DNA of 64,000 bases from Thermoanaerobaculum sp964488355 (GCA_964488355.1 CAZAUJ010000010.1:31407-95406), one strand, 5' to 3'. Positions 17,149-25,497 are shown, numbered from the stretch's first letter. Numbers and translations are program-made. Notes: a model not told the origin generated them from the letters alone.

Positions 17149-18198
17149 GTGGACCAGGAGCGCTCGCTGACCTATAAGCAGGCTGGCGTGGATATCGATG
17201 CTCAAGATGCGGCCTTGGCGCGCATTAAGGAGCTGGCCAGGGCCACCTTTACCGAGGGCGTGCTCACCGAGATCGGCAGCTTCGGTGGGGTGTTTTGCCT
17301 CAACCCTCAGGATCCCCGCTCGCCGGTGCTGGTGGCTTCGGCTGACGGCGTGGGCACCAAGCTAAAAGTGGCGCAGAGGGCGGGCATCCACCACACCGTT
17401 GGCCAGGACCTGGTGCATCACTGCGTCAACGACATCCTGGTGCAGGGGGCACGCCCGTTGTTCTTTTTGGACTACGTGGCCTGTGGCCGGCTGGCGCCGG
17501 AGGTGGTGGTGGCGTTGGTGGAGGGCATGGCACGGGCTTGCCAGGCTCACCGCTGCGCCCTGCTTGGCGGGGAAACGGCGGAAATGCCGGGTTTTTACCA
17601 GCCTGGGGAGTACGACCTGGCCGGTTTCATCGTGGGCTTGGCCCAGCGCGACCGTTTGCTGGGGCCGCAGGAGGTGGTTGCCGGCGACGCGCTGGTGGCC
17701 TTGCCCTCCTCAGGCCTGCACACGAACGGCTATTCCCTAGCTCGCAAGGTGTTTTTCGACGTGCTGGACTTGGAGGTGGACAGCTACCTGGAGGAGCTGG
17801 GCCGCACAGTAGGGGAGGAGCTGTTGGAAGTGCACCGCTCCTACTTTGAGGCGGTTTGGCCGCTGGTGGAGGAAGGCCTGGTCAAATCGGCCGCGCACAT
17901 TACCGGCGGGGGGCTGCCCGACAACCTCCCCCGCGCCTTGCCAGCCGGTCTGGGGGCGGAAATTGACCTGCGCAGCTGGGATGTGCCGCGGGTGTTCCGC
18001 CTCATCCAGCAAGCAGGCCGCGTACCCTGGGAGGACATGCGCCGCGCCTTCAACTTGGGGGTGGGGATGGTGCTGGTGGTGGCGGAGGGGCACCTGGGTG
18101 AGGTCCTGACCCGGTTGGTGCCCCACGGCCCTGGTTGGCTGCTGGGGCGAGTGGTCGAGGGAGCTGGGGTGCGCTTTGTGGGGAGCACGGGTGACTGA
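17149..18198 (+). CDS. purM: Phosphoribosylformylglycinamidine cyclo-ligase
   Basis: 349 residues from a GTG giving the normal N terminus (VDQERSLTYKQAGVDI). PurM signatures are SADGVGTKLKVA, the metal/nucleotide segment DLVHHCVNDILVQGA, GGETAEMPGFY and LPSSGLHTNGYSLAR. It closes FGAM to AIR with ATP, the step after the PurSQL complex encoded about 6 kb upstream. The frame extends further upstream to an ATG at 17059, but that extension is unlike the family. Only purN follows, with an 8-base overlap. Confidence 0.93.
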   Translation: MDQERSLTYKQAGVDIDAQDAALARIKELARATFTEGVLTEIGSFGGVFCLNPQDPRSPVLVASADGVGTKLKVAQRAGIHHTVGQDLVHHCVNDILVQGARPLFFLDYVACGRLAPEVVVALVEGMARACQAHRCALLGGETAEMPGFYQPGEYDLAGFIVGLAQRDRLLGPQEVVAGDALVALPSSGLHTNGYSLARKVFFDVLDLEVDSYLEELGRTVGEELLEVHRSYFEAVWPLVEEGLVKSAAHITGGGLPDNLPRALPAGLGAEIDLRSWDVPRVFRLIQQAGRVPWEDMRRAFNLGVGMVLVVAEGHLGEVLTRLVPHGPGWLLGRVVEGAGVRFVGSTGD

Positions 18199-18799
18199 AG
18201 CGCGGGTGGGGGTGCTGCTTTCCGGGCGAGGGTCGAATTTCTTGGCCCTGGCGCAAGCCTGTGCCCGCGGCGAGGTACCGGCTCGCATTGTCCTGGTACT
18301 TTCCAACCGCCCGCAGGCGCCGGGCTTGGCCCATGCCCGGCAGCTGGGCATTCCCGCCTTGGCCATTCCCTCCCGAGGGCTATCACGGGAAGAGCACGAG
18401 GACCAGCTCCTGCAGGCGCTGGCACAGGCACAGGTGGAGTGGGTGTGCCTGGCAGGCTACATGCGGCTCTTGTCGCCGCGTTTCATCGCTCGCTTTCCCA
18501 ACCGCATCCTCAACATCCATCCCGCATTGCTGCCGGCCTTTCCGGGCTTGGAGGCCCAGCGGCAGGCTTGGGAGTACGGCGTAAAGGTAACCGGCTGCAC
18601 CGTGCACCTGGTGGACGCGGGCTGCGACAGCGGCCCCATCGTGGTGCAAAAGGCCCTGCTCGTGCGCGAGGATGACACACCCGACACTCTGGCGGCGCGC
18701 ATTTTGGAACTGGAACACGTGGCGTACCCGGAGGCGCTGCGCCTGTTGCTCACCCGTCCCTGGCGCCTGGAAGGGCGCCGCGTGGTCTTCCCCCCTTGA
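18191..18799 (+). CDS. purN: Phosphoribosylglycinamide formyltransferase (GAR transformylase)
   Basis: 202 residues from a GTG overlapping the end of purM. The N-terminal nucleotide loop SGRGSN and the catalytic triad Asn108, His110 (LNIHPALLPAF) and Asp146 (DAGCDSGPI) are intact, aligning with the E. coli triad at 106/108/144. It transfers the formyl group of 10-formyl-THF to GAR, step three of purine synthesis. It forms a two-gene operon with purM, the same order as in E. coli. Confidence 0.95.
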   Translation: MTEARVGVLLSGRGSNFLALAQACARGEVPARIVLVLSNRPQAPGLAHARQLGIPALAIPSRGLSREEHEDQLLQALAQAQVEWVCLAGYMRLLSPRFIARFPNRILNIHPALLPAFPGLEAQRQAWEYGVKVTGCTVHLVDAGCDSGPIVVQKALLVREDDTPDTLAARILELEHVAYPEALRLLLTRPWRLEGRRVVFPP

Positions 18800-18841
18800 G
18801 CGTAGGGGACGCTTAAGGCGAGGCGGGGAGCAGGAGCTCCG

Positions 18842-19591
18842 CTACTCCGCCCGCACCAGGTGGACGGCCGAAACTTCCCGGTAGGTTTGCCGAGGGTCCA
18901 CCAGCACCGGGGGCGGGCTGTCCAGGGAAAGCTCAAACAGCACATCTTCTGCTGGCAAGATAGGATTGCCCAGGGGGTCGAAGGCGTAGTTGCCAGCGCC
19001 GACAAAGGGCTCCTCCGGGTTGATGCAGCTGCCAATACAGCAGCCCAGGACCCAGCTGGCGTTTTCGATTGCCCGCGCCTGCAACAACGTGCGCCAAAGG
19101 TGATCCCGACGCCAGGGCCACCAGGCCACCACGAGCAGCACCGTCGCCCCTGCCTGCAGAACAAGCGCCCGCGCCTGCTCAGGAAAACGCACGTCGTTGC
19201 AGGTCAAAAGCCCCAAGCGGGCAAAGGGGAGGGCCACGGCCAGGTAGCGCGTACCCTCCTGCCAGAGCTCGTGTTCCCCGTTGGGGCGAAACAGGTGCAC
19301 CTTGTCGTAAAAGGCCAGCTGCTCCCCGGCCCGCCAAACGGTCAAGCGGTTGAAGCCCTCCTCGCTGAGAGTGCCAAAAACGAAAACCGGCTCCGGCCAG
19401 GTGCGCGAAAGGCGAGCGAAGTATTCCCGCGCCCGCTGTGGTGGCAGCTCTTGGCGGTAGCCGGTAAGGAAAAGCTCGGGAAAGACCACCAGCTCGGCAT
19501 TGAGGCTGGCGGCGCGCTGGCATTCCCACTCTAGCCGCCGGAGGTTTTCCGCCACCGAACTGCAAACGAAGCGTGAAAGGTACGCGCGCAT
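18842..19591 (-). CDS. Nitrilase-superfamily carbon-nitrogen hydrolase
   Basis: 249 residues. The Glu-Lys-Cys triad is clear: Glu39 in VVFPELFLTGY, Lys97 in FYDKVHLF and Cys131 in LLTCNDVRFPE. The CNDVRFPE form resembles omega-amidase/NIT2-type amidases rather than true nitrilases, but the substrate cannot be fixed. The start at 19591 was taken over an upstream in-frame codon because it gives the usual N terminus; its ribosome site is weak, consistent with coupling to the gene ending 4 bp upstream. It is the last gene of a five-gene minus-strand operon. Confidence 0.85.
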   Translation of the reverse strand: MRAYLSRFVCSSVAENLRRLEWECQRAASLNAELVVFPELFLTGYRQELPPQRAREYFARLSRTWPEPVFVFGTLSEEGFNRLTVWRAGEQLAFYDKVHLFRPNGEHELWQEGTRYLAVALPFARLGLLTCNDVRFPEQARALVLQAGATVLLVVAWWPWRRDHLWRTLLQARAIENASWVLGCCIGSCINPEEPFVGAGNYAFDPLGNPILPAEDVLFELSLDSPPPVLVDPRQTYREVSAVHLVRAE

Positions 19592-19595
19592 GGGG

Positions 19596-20570
19596 CTAGG
19601 GTAGCGCAGGGTTGGTCTCGTCAGCAAAGGTGGGCCGGCACAGCACCAGGCCACGGGCCCCCACCAACCGCACCTCTACCCGGTGCACCCCCTCGGGCAA
19701 GGGCGGGCGCGGGAAGGACAGCTCGTAGTAGCCGGCCAAAGCGCCCAGCACCCGTCGCACCGCCTGCTGGGGGAACAGGTGGGTCTTGGCGTAGATACCG
19801 CCAGTATCCTCCGCGGCCTGCACCAGCCCCAACTCCAAGGTGTGCCAGTCGGCTTGGGTGATGTCCAGCGCCAGCACCTGCACCTGGGCGCCGGCCAAAA
19901 GCCGAGTGGCGAGGCCATACTCGGCAGGCAAGTACACGCTAGGGTAGGAAAGCCGCCCCAGTCCCCAGCCCAGCAGCAACAAGGTTTTGTCCCCGCCAAG
20001 GCGCGAAAGAGCTTGCGCGACCAGCAGCAGGCCTTGTTCCCGGGTGGCGACCAGCCGCAGCTGATCCTCGGGCAAGAAGGGCTGCAGGCGCGGTGCGTCG
20101 GGGTCTGCGCCTTCCGCGGGGGGTGCGCGAAAAAGCTCATGGCGCAGAAGCTGGGCCACCTTCCCGTGCTGGCGGGTAAAGTCCTGCACCAGATGCAGGC
20201 GCGAGTCCTGCAGCATCAAAGCCACCCAGTCGCTGGCGGGCAAGGCCTCCACCAGCTGGGCAGCGTAGTTCTTGAACGCCATAAGCCCGCGGGCACGGGC
20301 GGGTTGCAAATCGCGCTGCACCAGGATGGCCAGCAAGCGGGGCCGAGGCAACGGGTGCTCTACAGCCGCGTCCCCTAGGCCGGTGCTGACCCATTCGGCG
20401 CTGGCCGGCTGCACCTCCTGTTCGTCCACCAGCACGCGGAAGTTTTCCTTTCCCAGGCCCAAAATGGGGCTGCCGTCCCGCGCCAGCACCCGCACCTGCA
20501 GGACCACCTGCCGCACCTCCACCCGTTCGGTGAAGGGCGGCGGCGGAGGCGTGAGCTGCAGGAAAAACAT
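19596..20570 (-). CDS. VWFA-related domain protein (acidobacterial type)
   Basis: 324 residues. The start (VVLQVRVLARDGSPILGLGKENFRVLVDEQEV) followed by a von Willebrand A-like alpha/beta domain (LLAILVQRD..., GDKTLLLLGWGLG, VQVLALDITQ) and a C-terminal beta segment is the layout of the VWFA-related proteins numerous in Acidobacteriota. The MIDAS motif (DxSxS) looks degenerate, with LVQRD in its place. An obvious cleavable signal peptide is missing, although homologues are usually secreted. Its function is unknown. It is 3 bp from the transporter gene and 4 bp from the nitrilase gene, so it is co-transcribed. Confidence 0.7.
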   Translation of the reverse strand: MFFLQLTPPPPPFTERVEVRQVVLQVRVLARDGSPILGLGKENFRVLVDEQEVQPASAEWVSTGLGDAAVEHPLPRPRLLAILVQRDLQPARARGLMAFKNYAAQLVEALPASDWVALMLQDSRLHLVQDFTRQHGKVAQLLRHELFRAPPAEGADPDAPRLQPFLPEDQLRLVATREQGLLLVAQALSRLGGDKTLLLLGWGLGRLSYPSVYLPAEYGLATRLLAGAQVQVLALDITQADWHTLELGLVQAAEDTGGIYAKTHLFPQQAVRRVLGALAGYYELSFPRPPLPEGVHRVEVRLVGARGLVLCRPTFADETNPALP

Positions 20571-20573
20571 GGC

Positions 20574-21494
20574 TTAGCCGCTGGGCGGTGCCGCTGCCTC
20601 CCGTTCCCGGTGCCGCAGCGTAAGCACGGTAATGGCGCCCACCGTCAGCGCCGCTCCCAAAAGCTGCTGGAACTGCAGCGTCTCACCCAAGAGCAGCAGC
20701 GAAAGCCCGCTGGCAACCACGGGGATCAGGTTGGAAAAGGCCGCCACCAGGCTGGCACGCAAGCGCGAGAGGGCGTAGTTGAGTAGGAAGTAAGCGGCAA
20801 AGGAGCAGCCCAAGCCCAAATAGATGGCCGCTAGCCACTGCTCCGGCTTCTGCGGCAAGGCGTGTCCGCGCAGGTACTCCCCTAGGGCGAAGGGGGCGTA
20901 AAGGGCCACGGCAAACCAGGCTTGCCAGCGGGTGACGGTGAGGGCGTCCAGTCCAGCCATTAAATAGCGCGCCACCAGCGTGTACACACTGGCGGCGAGG
21001 GCCGCCCCGAGAATCAGCAGGTTGCCCACCAGCGTACCGCCGAAGGCCTGTGCAGGTCCGCCGGCGGAAAGCAGCAGGCCCACGCCCAAAAGGGACACCA
21101 ACCCCAAGCCCACTTCGAAGGCGGTCACTGGCATACGCAACACCACTGCCTCCAACAGCATGACGAACAGAGGAATGGTGGCGATGAGCACCGCCGCGGT
21201 GGAGGCCAAGGTCAGCTTGAGACCGTAGGATTCCAAAAAGAAGTACAGTCCCGGTTCCAACAGGGCCAAAAGCAAAATGCTGCGCTTTTGAGCTGGTGTC
21301 AAGGGGACCTGACGCTGGCGGCATGTCAGCAACAAAAACCAAAGTCCCGCCACGGCAAAACGCACGAAAACAAGCTGGGTCGGGGCAAAGCCGGCAAGGG
21401 CCACCTTGGAGGCTACGAAGGAGGTCCCGAAAAGAAAGGCCATGCCTCCCGTTGCTGCCAAGGCTTTGCCGGAAGCTCTAGTTTCACCGCCCAT
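20574..21494 (-). CDS. EamA/DMT-family transporter
   Basis: 306 residues with about ten hydrophobic helices arranged as two similar halves, as in EamA (drug/metabolite) permeases. LVFVRFAVAGLWFLLLT in the first half and SNLIPVVASGLSLLLLGE in the second are typical EamA segments. It probably exports a small metabolite across the inner membrane; the substrate is unknown. The ATG at 21494 was preferred over a GTG at 21521 because AAGGAA lies five nt upstream of it; the GTG would instead overlap the previous stop codon (GTGA), so it stays possible. Confidence 0.85.
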   Translation of the reverse strand: MGGETRASGKALAATGGMAFLFGTSFVASKVALAGFAPTQLVFVRFAVAGLWFLLLTCRQRQVPLTPAQKRSILLLALLEPGLYFFLESYGLKLTLASTAAVLIATIPLFVMLLEAVVLRMPVTAFEVGLGLVSLLGVGLLLSAGGPAQAFGGTLVGNLLILGAALAASVYTLVARYLMAGLDALTVTRWQAWFAVALYAPFALGEYLRGHALPQKPEQWLAAIYLGLGCSFAAYFLLNYALSRLRASLVAAFSNLIPVVASGLSLLLLGETLQFQQLLGAALTVGAITVLTLRHREREAAAPPSG

Positions 21495-21517
21495 CGTTTC
21501 CTTGGAACGACCTGGGC

Positions 21518-22450
21518 TCACCAGCCCGAGGAGGCGCCGCCGCCGCCGAAGGAGCCACCCCCACCGGAAAATCCACCGCTGGAAAACCCGCCGCCAGACA
21601 CGCCGCCAAAGAACCCACCCCCGCGGGAACGGACCCCGCCTGCAAAGCTACGCACTAGGTGCGGGTGGGCCGCGCGAAGCTGCTTTCCCCAGGTGGTCTT
21701 GAAAAGGAGCAGCTTTAGGAGGGGGAACAACACCAGCCAACCCAGGCCGGTGGTCAAGCCCACCCCGGGGTGAAGCACCATGGGGAAAACGATCCAAAAG
21801 GGGAACAGGAAGAGGTAGAAAAACCAGCTTTGGCACCCGCTGGAGAAAAGGGCCACTAGGGAAAACAAGCCCACCACCAGGAGGAAAATGGCCAGGAACA
21901 ACAGCTTGTGCGCCCAGGTGATGGACTTCGGCGACTCACTCCCTTGACCCTGTTCTCCCGCCTCTGGCAGTGCCTGCCCGGAAATCACCTTGCTCACCGC
22001 CTCCACCCCCGCTTCGATGCCCCCTGGGAAATCGCCGGCGCGGAAACGCGGCCGTACCAAATCGTCCAGGATGCGGCGGCAGACGGCGTCGGGCAGCACC
22101 TCTTCCAGGCCGTAGCCAACCTCCAGACGCATTTTGCGGTCGTTCTTGGCAATGAGAAAAAGAACGCCGTTGTCCTTGCCTTTTTGGCCCAGCTGCCAGG
22201 TGGACGCCACGCGGTGGGAAAAATCCTCCAGGCTTTCGCCTTCCAGCGAGAGGATGGTGAGCACCACCGCCTGCGCCCCTGTGGCTCGCTCCAGCTCGCG
22301 CAGCTTGACCTCCAGCTGTTCGCGGCGCTGCTCAGGGAGCAAACCGGCCAGATCGTTCACGCGGCCGGCCAAGAAGGGAACCTCCAAGGCCCAAGCGGGA
22401 CTCGCCAGCCACAGCAGTGCCGAAAACCAAGCACGGCGAGGCCGGCTCAT
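21518..22450 (-). CDS. TPM-domain membrane protein with Gly/Ser-rich tail (YgcG-like)
   Basis: 310 residues: signal peptide, a TPM domain (about 25-155) with GRVNDLAGLLPEQ and the LEVGYGLEEVLPDA segment, two hydrophobic helices (about 185-250), and a low-complexity Gly/Ser-rich tail (about 270-310). This is the YgcG/DUF2207-neighbour architecture anchored in the inner membrane. Some TPM proteins are reported to have phosphatase activity, but most have no assigned role. It overlaps the upstream TPM gene by ATGA. No lemA homologue, the frequent partner, is seen in the window. Confidence 0.8.
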   Translation of the reverse strand: MSRPRRAWFSALLWLASPAWALEVPFLAGRVNDLAGLLPEQRREQLEVKLRELERATGAQAVVLTILSLEGESLEDFSHRVASTWQLGQKGKDNGVLFLIAKNDRKMRLEVGYGLEEVLPDAVCRRILDDLVRPRFRAGDFPGGIEAGVEAVSKVISGQALPEAGEQGQGSESPKSITWAHKLLFLAIFLLVVGLFSLVALFSSGCQSWFFYLFLFPFWIVFPMVLHPGVGLTTGLGWLVLFPLLKLLLFKTTWGKQLRAAHPHLVRSFAGGVRSRGGGFFGGVSGGGFSSGGFSGGGGSFGGGGASSGW

Positions 22451-23109
22451 GGCTGCTTCTCCGAGAGGCGCAGCTGGTCGGGAAGCTCGTTGCGGTCACC
22501 GGGTTGGACCAGGATGCCCGCGTCCACCAGCAGCTTGCCGCACTCCCCGATGCCCCAGACCAACGCATCCACCGGCTCGCCTTGGCGGATGCCTCGGGCA
22601 ATGGTGGTCGCCACCGTGCCCCAGCGTTCCTGGGGAATGCGGGCGGCAATGCCCTTATCGCCCAGCACGACCACCTGGCGCTCGAAAAGGGCGAGAAAAA
22701 CCAGCATGCCTGTGCGCTGGGAGGTGGCGAACACCTCCTCGGTAAGAAAGGCATGCTCCGCCCGCTCCCGCGCTTGCTTTGCCATCTCCTCCTGGGTGAG
22801 AAACAACCGCGCCACCGGCGGCACCCACCGGGCCAAGGAAAAGCCAATAGCCGTCCCAGCTACGGCCGGGGCCAACAACCAGAACTCCCAGGGAAGCCCC
22901 CAAATCTCGACAAAGCGCAAGAGCAACGCCACCGTAACCGGCCCAGCCAAAGCTCCCAGGGTGGCGGCCCGCCAGGGGGCCTGGGGGTACTCGCCAGCCG
23001 CCGCCACCACCACCGGCACCACCTCGGCGGCGCTTTCTCGCTCCACCGCACGCACTGCCTGGGCTATCCGCTCCTGGGCTTGGGCATCAAAAATGGCTGA
23101 AAGCCTCAT
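22447..23109 (-). CDS. Second TPM-domain protein, split by two membrane helices
   Basis: 220 residues. The N-terminal TPM segment (IAQAVRAVERESAAEVVPVVV) is interrupted by two hydrophobic helices (about 49-95) and resumes with HAFLTEEVFATSQRTGMLVFLALFERQVVVLGDKGI. No signal peptide. Its order before a larger TPM protein recalls the paired TPM genes that follow lemA in many bacteria. It is the first gene of the five-gene minus-strand operon, with AAGGGG upstream of the ATG. Its molecular role is unknown. Confidence 0.75.
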   Translation of the reverse strand: MRLSAIFDAQAQERIAQAVRAVERESAAEVVPVVVAAAGEYPQAPWRAATLGALAGPVTVALLLRFVEIWGLPWEFWLLAPAVAGTAIGFSLARWVPPVARLFLTQEEMAKQARERAEHAFLTEEVFATSQRTGMLVFLALFERQVVVLGDKGIAARIPQERWGTVATTIARGIRQGEPVDALVWGIGECGKLLVDAGILVQPGDRNELPDQLRLSEKQP

Positions 23110-23118
23110 CCGCGCCCC

Positions 23119-23148
23119 TTGACGGCAAGCTTAGCACGTGGCGATAGT
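23119..23148 (+). promoter_or_regulatory. Candidate promoter giving a leaderless transcript
   Basis: TTGACG (23119-23124), an 18-bp spacer and GATAGT (23143-23148). Transcription would begin within one base of the ATG at 23154, which has no ribosome-binding site. The element lies in the 44-bp gap between divergent genes. Confidence 0.45.
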
Positions 23149-23153
23149 AGGTC

Positions 23154-23831
23154 ATGGCTTTGCTCGCCCGCCTGGTGGCGGAAATCTTCGCCAGCCTTTG
23201 CCCCTTGCCAGCTGAGCCCGCGTGCCCCGCCGTCCCGGTGACGGTCACTGCTGAAGTCTTCGCTGACACGGCGGGGAAGGCGACCGTGGCGTGGCAGGTG
23301 GATGGCCGGCCGGTAGCCAGCGACCAGGTGGGGCTGGAGGCCTTTGCACCGCAGCGGGTGGCTTTGCAGTTGGTGCCGAAAAGGCCAGGTCACCGGCTGG
23401 GGCTGATGGTGGCGGGAGCACAAGGTGTGGTGCGGGACGTGCTTTCCCTGCCCAGCAGCTGTTTTTTCTTCCTGCAGCTGGCTGACTTTTCCTGGGGCCC
23501 AGACGGGCTCCAGCTTTTGCTGGCCAACGCCGGTCCCGCCCCAAGCCTACCGCTGCCCCTGCGCTGGTCGGTGAATGGCCTGCTCCTAAGCGAGTCCCGC
23601 TTGGACCCCTTGCCGGCGGGAGGCCGCACGCAGCTGGTCTTGCCGGCCAAAACTCACCCGCTGCTTGCCCGGGTGCTGCAGCAACCAGGCGCAAGTGAAA
23701 GAAAGGGCCGGCATGCCGTGCCCGTGATGGTAAGCGTGACCCTCTGGCCCGGCCCCGGCGACTTGGAAGCCCCCTTTAAGCAATGGAGTTTTTACCTTGG
23801 GCGCGTCGTGCTTGGTCGCTCCGAGCCCTAG
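23154..23831 (+). CDS. Protein of unknown function with CARDB-like beta domain
   Basis: 225 residues, not recognised as a named family. The N terminus is hydrophobic (MALLARLVAEIFASLCPLP) and may act as a signal. The remainder alternates beta strands; LLLANAGPAPSLPLPLRWSVNG followed by LPAGGRTQLVL resembles one CARDB-type (adhesion-related) repeat, and the segment starting VTVTAEVFADTAGKATVAWQ may be a second. The gene stands alone, divergent from the TPM operon, and is followed by the long gene-poor stretch. It may be leaderless. Confidence 0.55.
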   Translation: MALLARLVAEIFASLCPLPAEPACPAVPVTVTAEVFADTAGKATVAWQVDGRPVASDQVGLEAFAPQRVALQLVPKRPGHRLGLMVAGAQGVVRDVLSLPSSCFFFLQLADFSWGPDGLQLLLANAGPAPSLPLPLRWSVNGLLLSESRLDPLPAGGRTQLVLPAKTHPLLARVLQQPGASERKGRHAVPVMVSVTLWPGPGDLEAPFKQWSFYLGRVVLGRSEP

Positions 23832-24749
23832 CGTTTTTGGGCTGCCTGAGCCACGCGAATCGCTGCCTGCCGCTGGAGCTGGGTCTGCTCCGCGTGGGCC
23901 GGCTCGAGGTTCACTCCAGCCGCATTGTCTTCCGCGGACGAGGCCTGTTTCGGCCCGTGGGGTTTCCCCGGGGGCTTATGAGACGGAATGCCTTCAGGGT
24001 GTCGGGGGCATAGGGAACGAGGCGTTTCCAGCCGTTGCCAGCGCCTCGACCGGCCGGCGAAAAAACCCCTGGGCACCATTCCGGCTAGGGGCAAAGAACG
24101 CGAGTCCTGAAGGAGTCGGGCTGAGGGCAGCGGGTAGAAACCCGGCGGCGTTGCCCAGTCACCCGTCGCTGGAGCCGCGGATTACGGCTGCTTATACGCT
24201 TCGGCCGATAGCGAGGGTGGTGGGGGCTCCGCTGCGGAGCGCGTTGCCCGGGCGAGGTCCTCTGCGCGCCCAGCCAGGCCTCCCCTCCGTCCCTCCGGAG
24301 CGCTTCCTTCGCCCCCCGCTGCTCCAGGCGCTTCGCCCTAACCGGAGCCGGCGGGTTGTGGCTGGGCAACTCGACGGCCGGCTTCTCGTCCGCCTGTTCA
24401 TGAGCATGGGGAGGGAAAGGGCTTGGGGTCATTCGACCCCCCAGTCACCAGAGGCAGATCGCTGTGGCCTTTCAAGGAGAAGGCGCCTTTGCTTCTGGAA
24501 CATATGTCCCGGCCGACTCGACCACCGTCACCTAGCGCCAAGCCACTCGTGCCGACGGATTATGTGCCCCGGTGAGGGGGGAACGCGGGTGTGGGGCTTG
24601 GGGGTTGCATGCCAGCCAAGGGGCGTGCGGGAGGGGCGGCGTGCAAAAAGGAGCGCGGGCCAACCTGAAAGGGTAACCGAATTATGCGGTGGCGGGTTCC
24701 CTCCTAGGGGCGACGCCACCGGCCTTGAAACGCTCGCTGGGAAGAGCCG
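23832..24749 (+). other. Gene-poor region rich in inverted repeats
   Basis: About 0.9 kb with no convincing gene. Open frames here (for example 23797-24789 plus, and 24085-24432 minus) are low-complexity Arg/Pro/Gly strings. A 76-codon frame at 23783-24013 is less random-looking but unsupported. Inverted repeats include: 8 bp at 24125-24132/24149-24156; 10 bp with one bulge at 24160-24170/24210-24219; GCTCCG-CTG-CGGAGC near 24225-24240; GGGGTC-ATTC-GACCCC at 24425-24440; and GGTGGCG/CGCCACC at 24688-24694/24714-24720. I could not match it to RNase P RNA, tmRNA, SRP RNA or 6S RNA on either strand. It could be an unrecognised structured RNA or decayed sequence. Confidence 0.5.
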
Positions 24750-25235
24750 CTACGAGCTTTGTGAGCTTGTATCGCGGGTGGGGCCGTAAACTTCCGGCAA
24801 GGTGAGGCCCGCTTGCCGCATGAGCACGGTCATGGCCCCGCGATGATGGGTCTGGTGAAACAGCAAGGCCATGACGGTTTGCGCCTTGGTCCAGCGGAAA
24901 CCGTAAACCTCGTGAACCTCGTCCAGCGAGGCATCCGACCACTGGGAGCTGATGGCTGAAGCCGCCCTTTCGGCCACCTCTTGATAGGCTTGGGCCAGCG
25001 GATGAGCGCTGGCTGGCATGGGGTCGCGATGGCTGGGCCCCGGCACCGCCAAACCCACGTGAGCTAGCATTCCAGGAATCGAGGTGACGATGTGCCAGGC
25101 GATTTCTCCCAGGCTTCGATCCTGAGGGCTTACCTTTTGCGCCAACGAGGCATCGGTGAGCTGGTGGAACAGGCGAAGGGTGATGGCCGCCTCGTGTTGA
25201 AAGAGCTGAAGTAGCTGCACAAGGGATTGGGCCAT
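24750..25235 (-). CDS. DinB/YfiT-family four-helix protein
   Basis: 161 residues. Helical throughout, with histidines in the DinB metal-site positions: His in IAWHIVTSIPGML and in LLFHQTHHRGAMTVLMRQAG near the C terminus. DinB-fold proteins are small metal-binding enzymes, including thiol transferases; the substrate here is not determinable. The start at 25235 is chosen because GGGGAGG lies nine nt upstream; the frame runs further upstream without a ribosome site. It is divergent from the aro-his-trp leader. Confidence 0.8.
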   Translation of the reverse strand: MAQSLVQLLQLFQHEAAITLRLFHQLTDASLAQKVSPQDRSLGEIAWHIVTSIPGMLAHVGLAVPGPSHRDPMPASAHPLAQAYQEVAERAASAISSQWSDASLDEVHEVYGFRWTKAQTVMALLFHQTHHRGAMTVLMRQAGLTLPEVYGPTRDTSSQSS

Positions 25236-25398
25236 TGCCGTTCCTCCCCAGTGAACGTGATGATACACCCGCGCGAAAAGCGGGCCAGCCAGGTGGGGGA
25301 GCACTCTCGTTCATCGCTGGGCATTTTATGGTCGCGTCGGCTTCTTGCGGCTTCTTGCGCTGACGGTTGGGCCTGGTGGGTAGGACCCCTCGAGAGGC

Positions 25399-25427
25399 TT
25401 GACAGCCAGAAAAGATCCGGGTAGGTT
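25399..25427 (+). promoter_or_regulatory. Candidate promoter of the aroDE-his-trp operon
   Basis: A perfect TTGACA (25399-25404) is followed after 17 bp by TAGGTT (25422-25427). Transcription would start near 25434, at or just before the leader-peptide start codons (GTG 25435, ATG 25438, ATG 25441), so the leader ORF would be leaderless or nearly so. The sequence GGGTAGG (25419-25425) could serve as a ribosome site only if transcription begins further upstream. Confidence 0.55.
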
Positions 25428-25437
25428 ATCTGCGGTG

Positions 25438-25497
25438 ATGATGGGAACCGCTCAGCGCACGCATGGGTATTGGCATTGGGCGCCAAAGCGGCGTTAG
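25438..25497 (+). CDS. Leader peptide rich in His, Tyr and Trp codons
   Basis: A 19-codon ORF (18 codons from the ATG at 25441, 20 from the GTG at 25435) ending in TAG at 25495-25497. The peptide reads MMGTAQRTHGYWHWAPKRR. The stretch CAT GGG TAT TGG CAT TGG (25462-25479) puts two His, one Tyr and two Trp codons within six codons, directly before an operon for the shikimate pathway, histidine and tryptophan. This is the hallmark of an attenuation leader. Ribosomes short of charged tRNA-His, tRNA-Trp or tRNA-Tyr would stall there. It is too short to be a conventional gene; the start codon is uncertain. Confidence 0.75.
   Translation: MMGTAQRTHGYWHWAPKRR

Noticed and set aside
18795..18816. 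Terminator after purN
   Set aside because: TTGAGCGT/ACGCTTAA can form a stem with a G-U pair, but no T-tract follows on either strand.
24000..24749. RNase P RNA, tmRNA, SRP RNA or 6S RNA
   Set aside because: The conserved cores (for example GAGGAAAGTC, the tmRNA tag and T-arm, or GGAAGCAGCC) were not found on either strand.
23797..24789. 330-codon open frame across the gene-poor region
   Set aside because: Composition is Arg/Pro/Gly-rich without hydrophobic periodicity, it overlaps the end of the previous gene in another frame and has no ribosome site or family signature.
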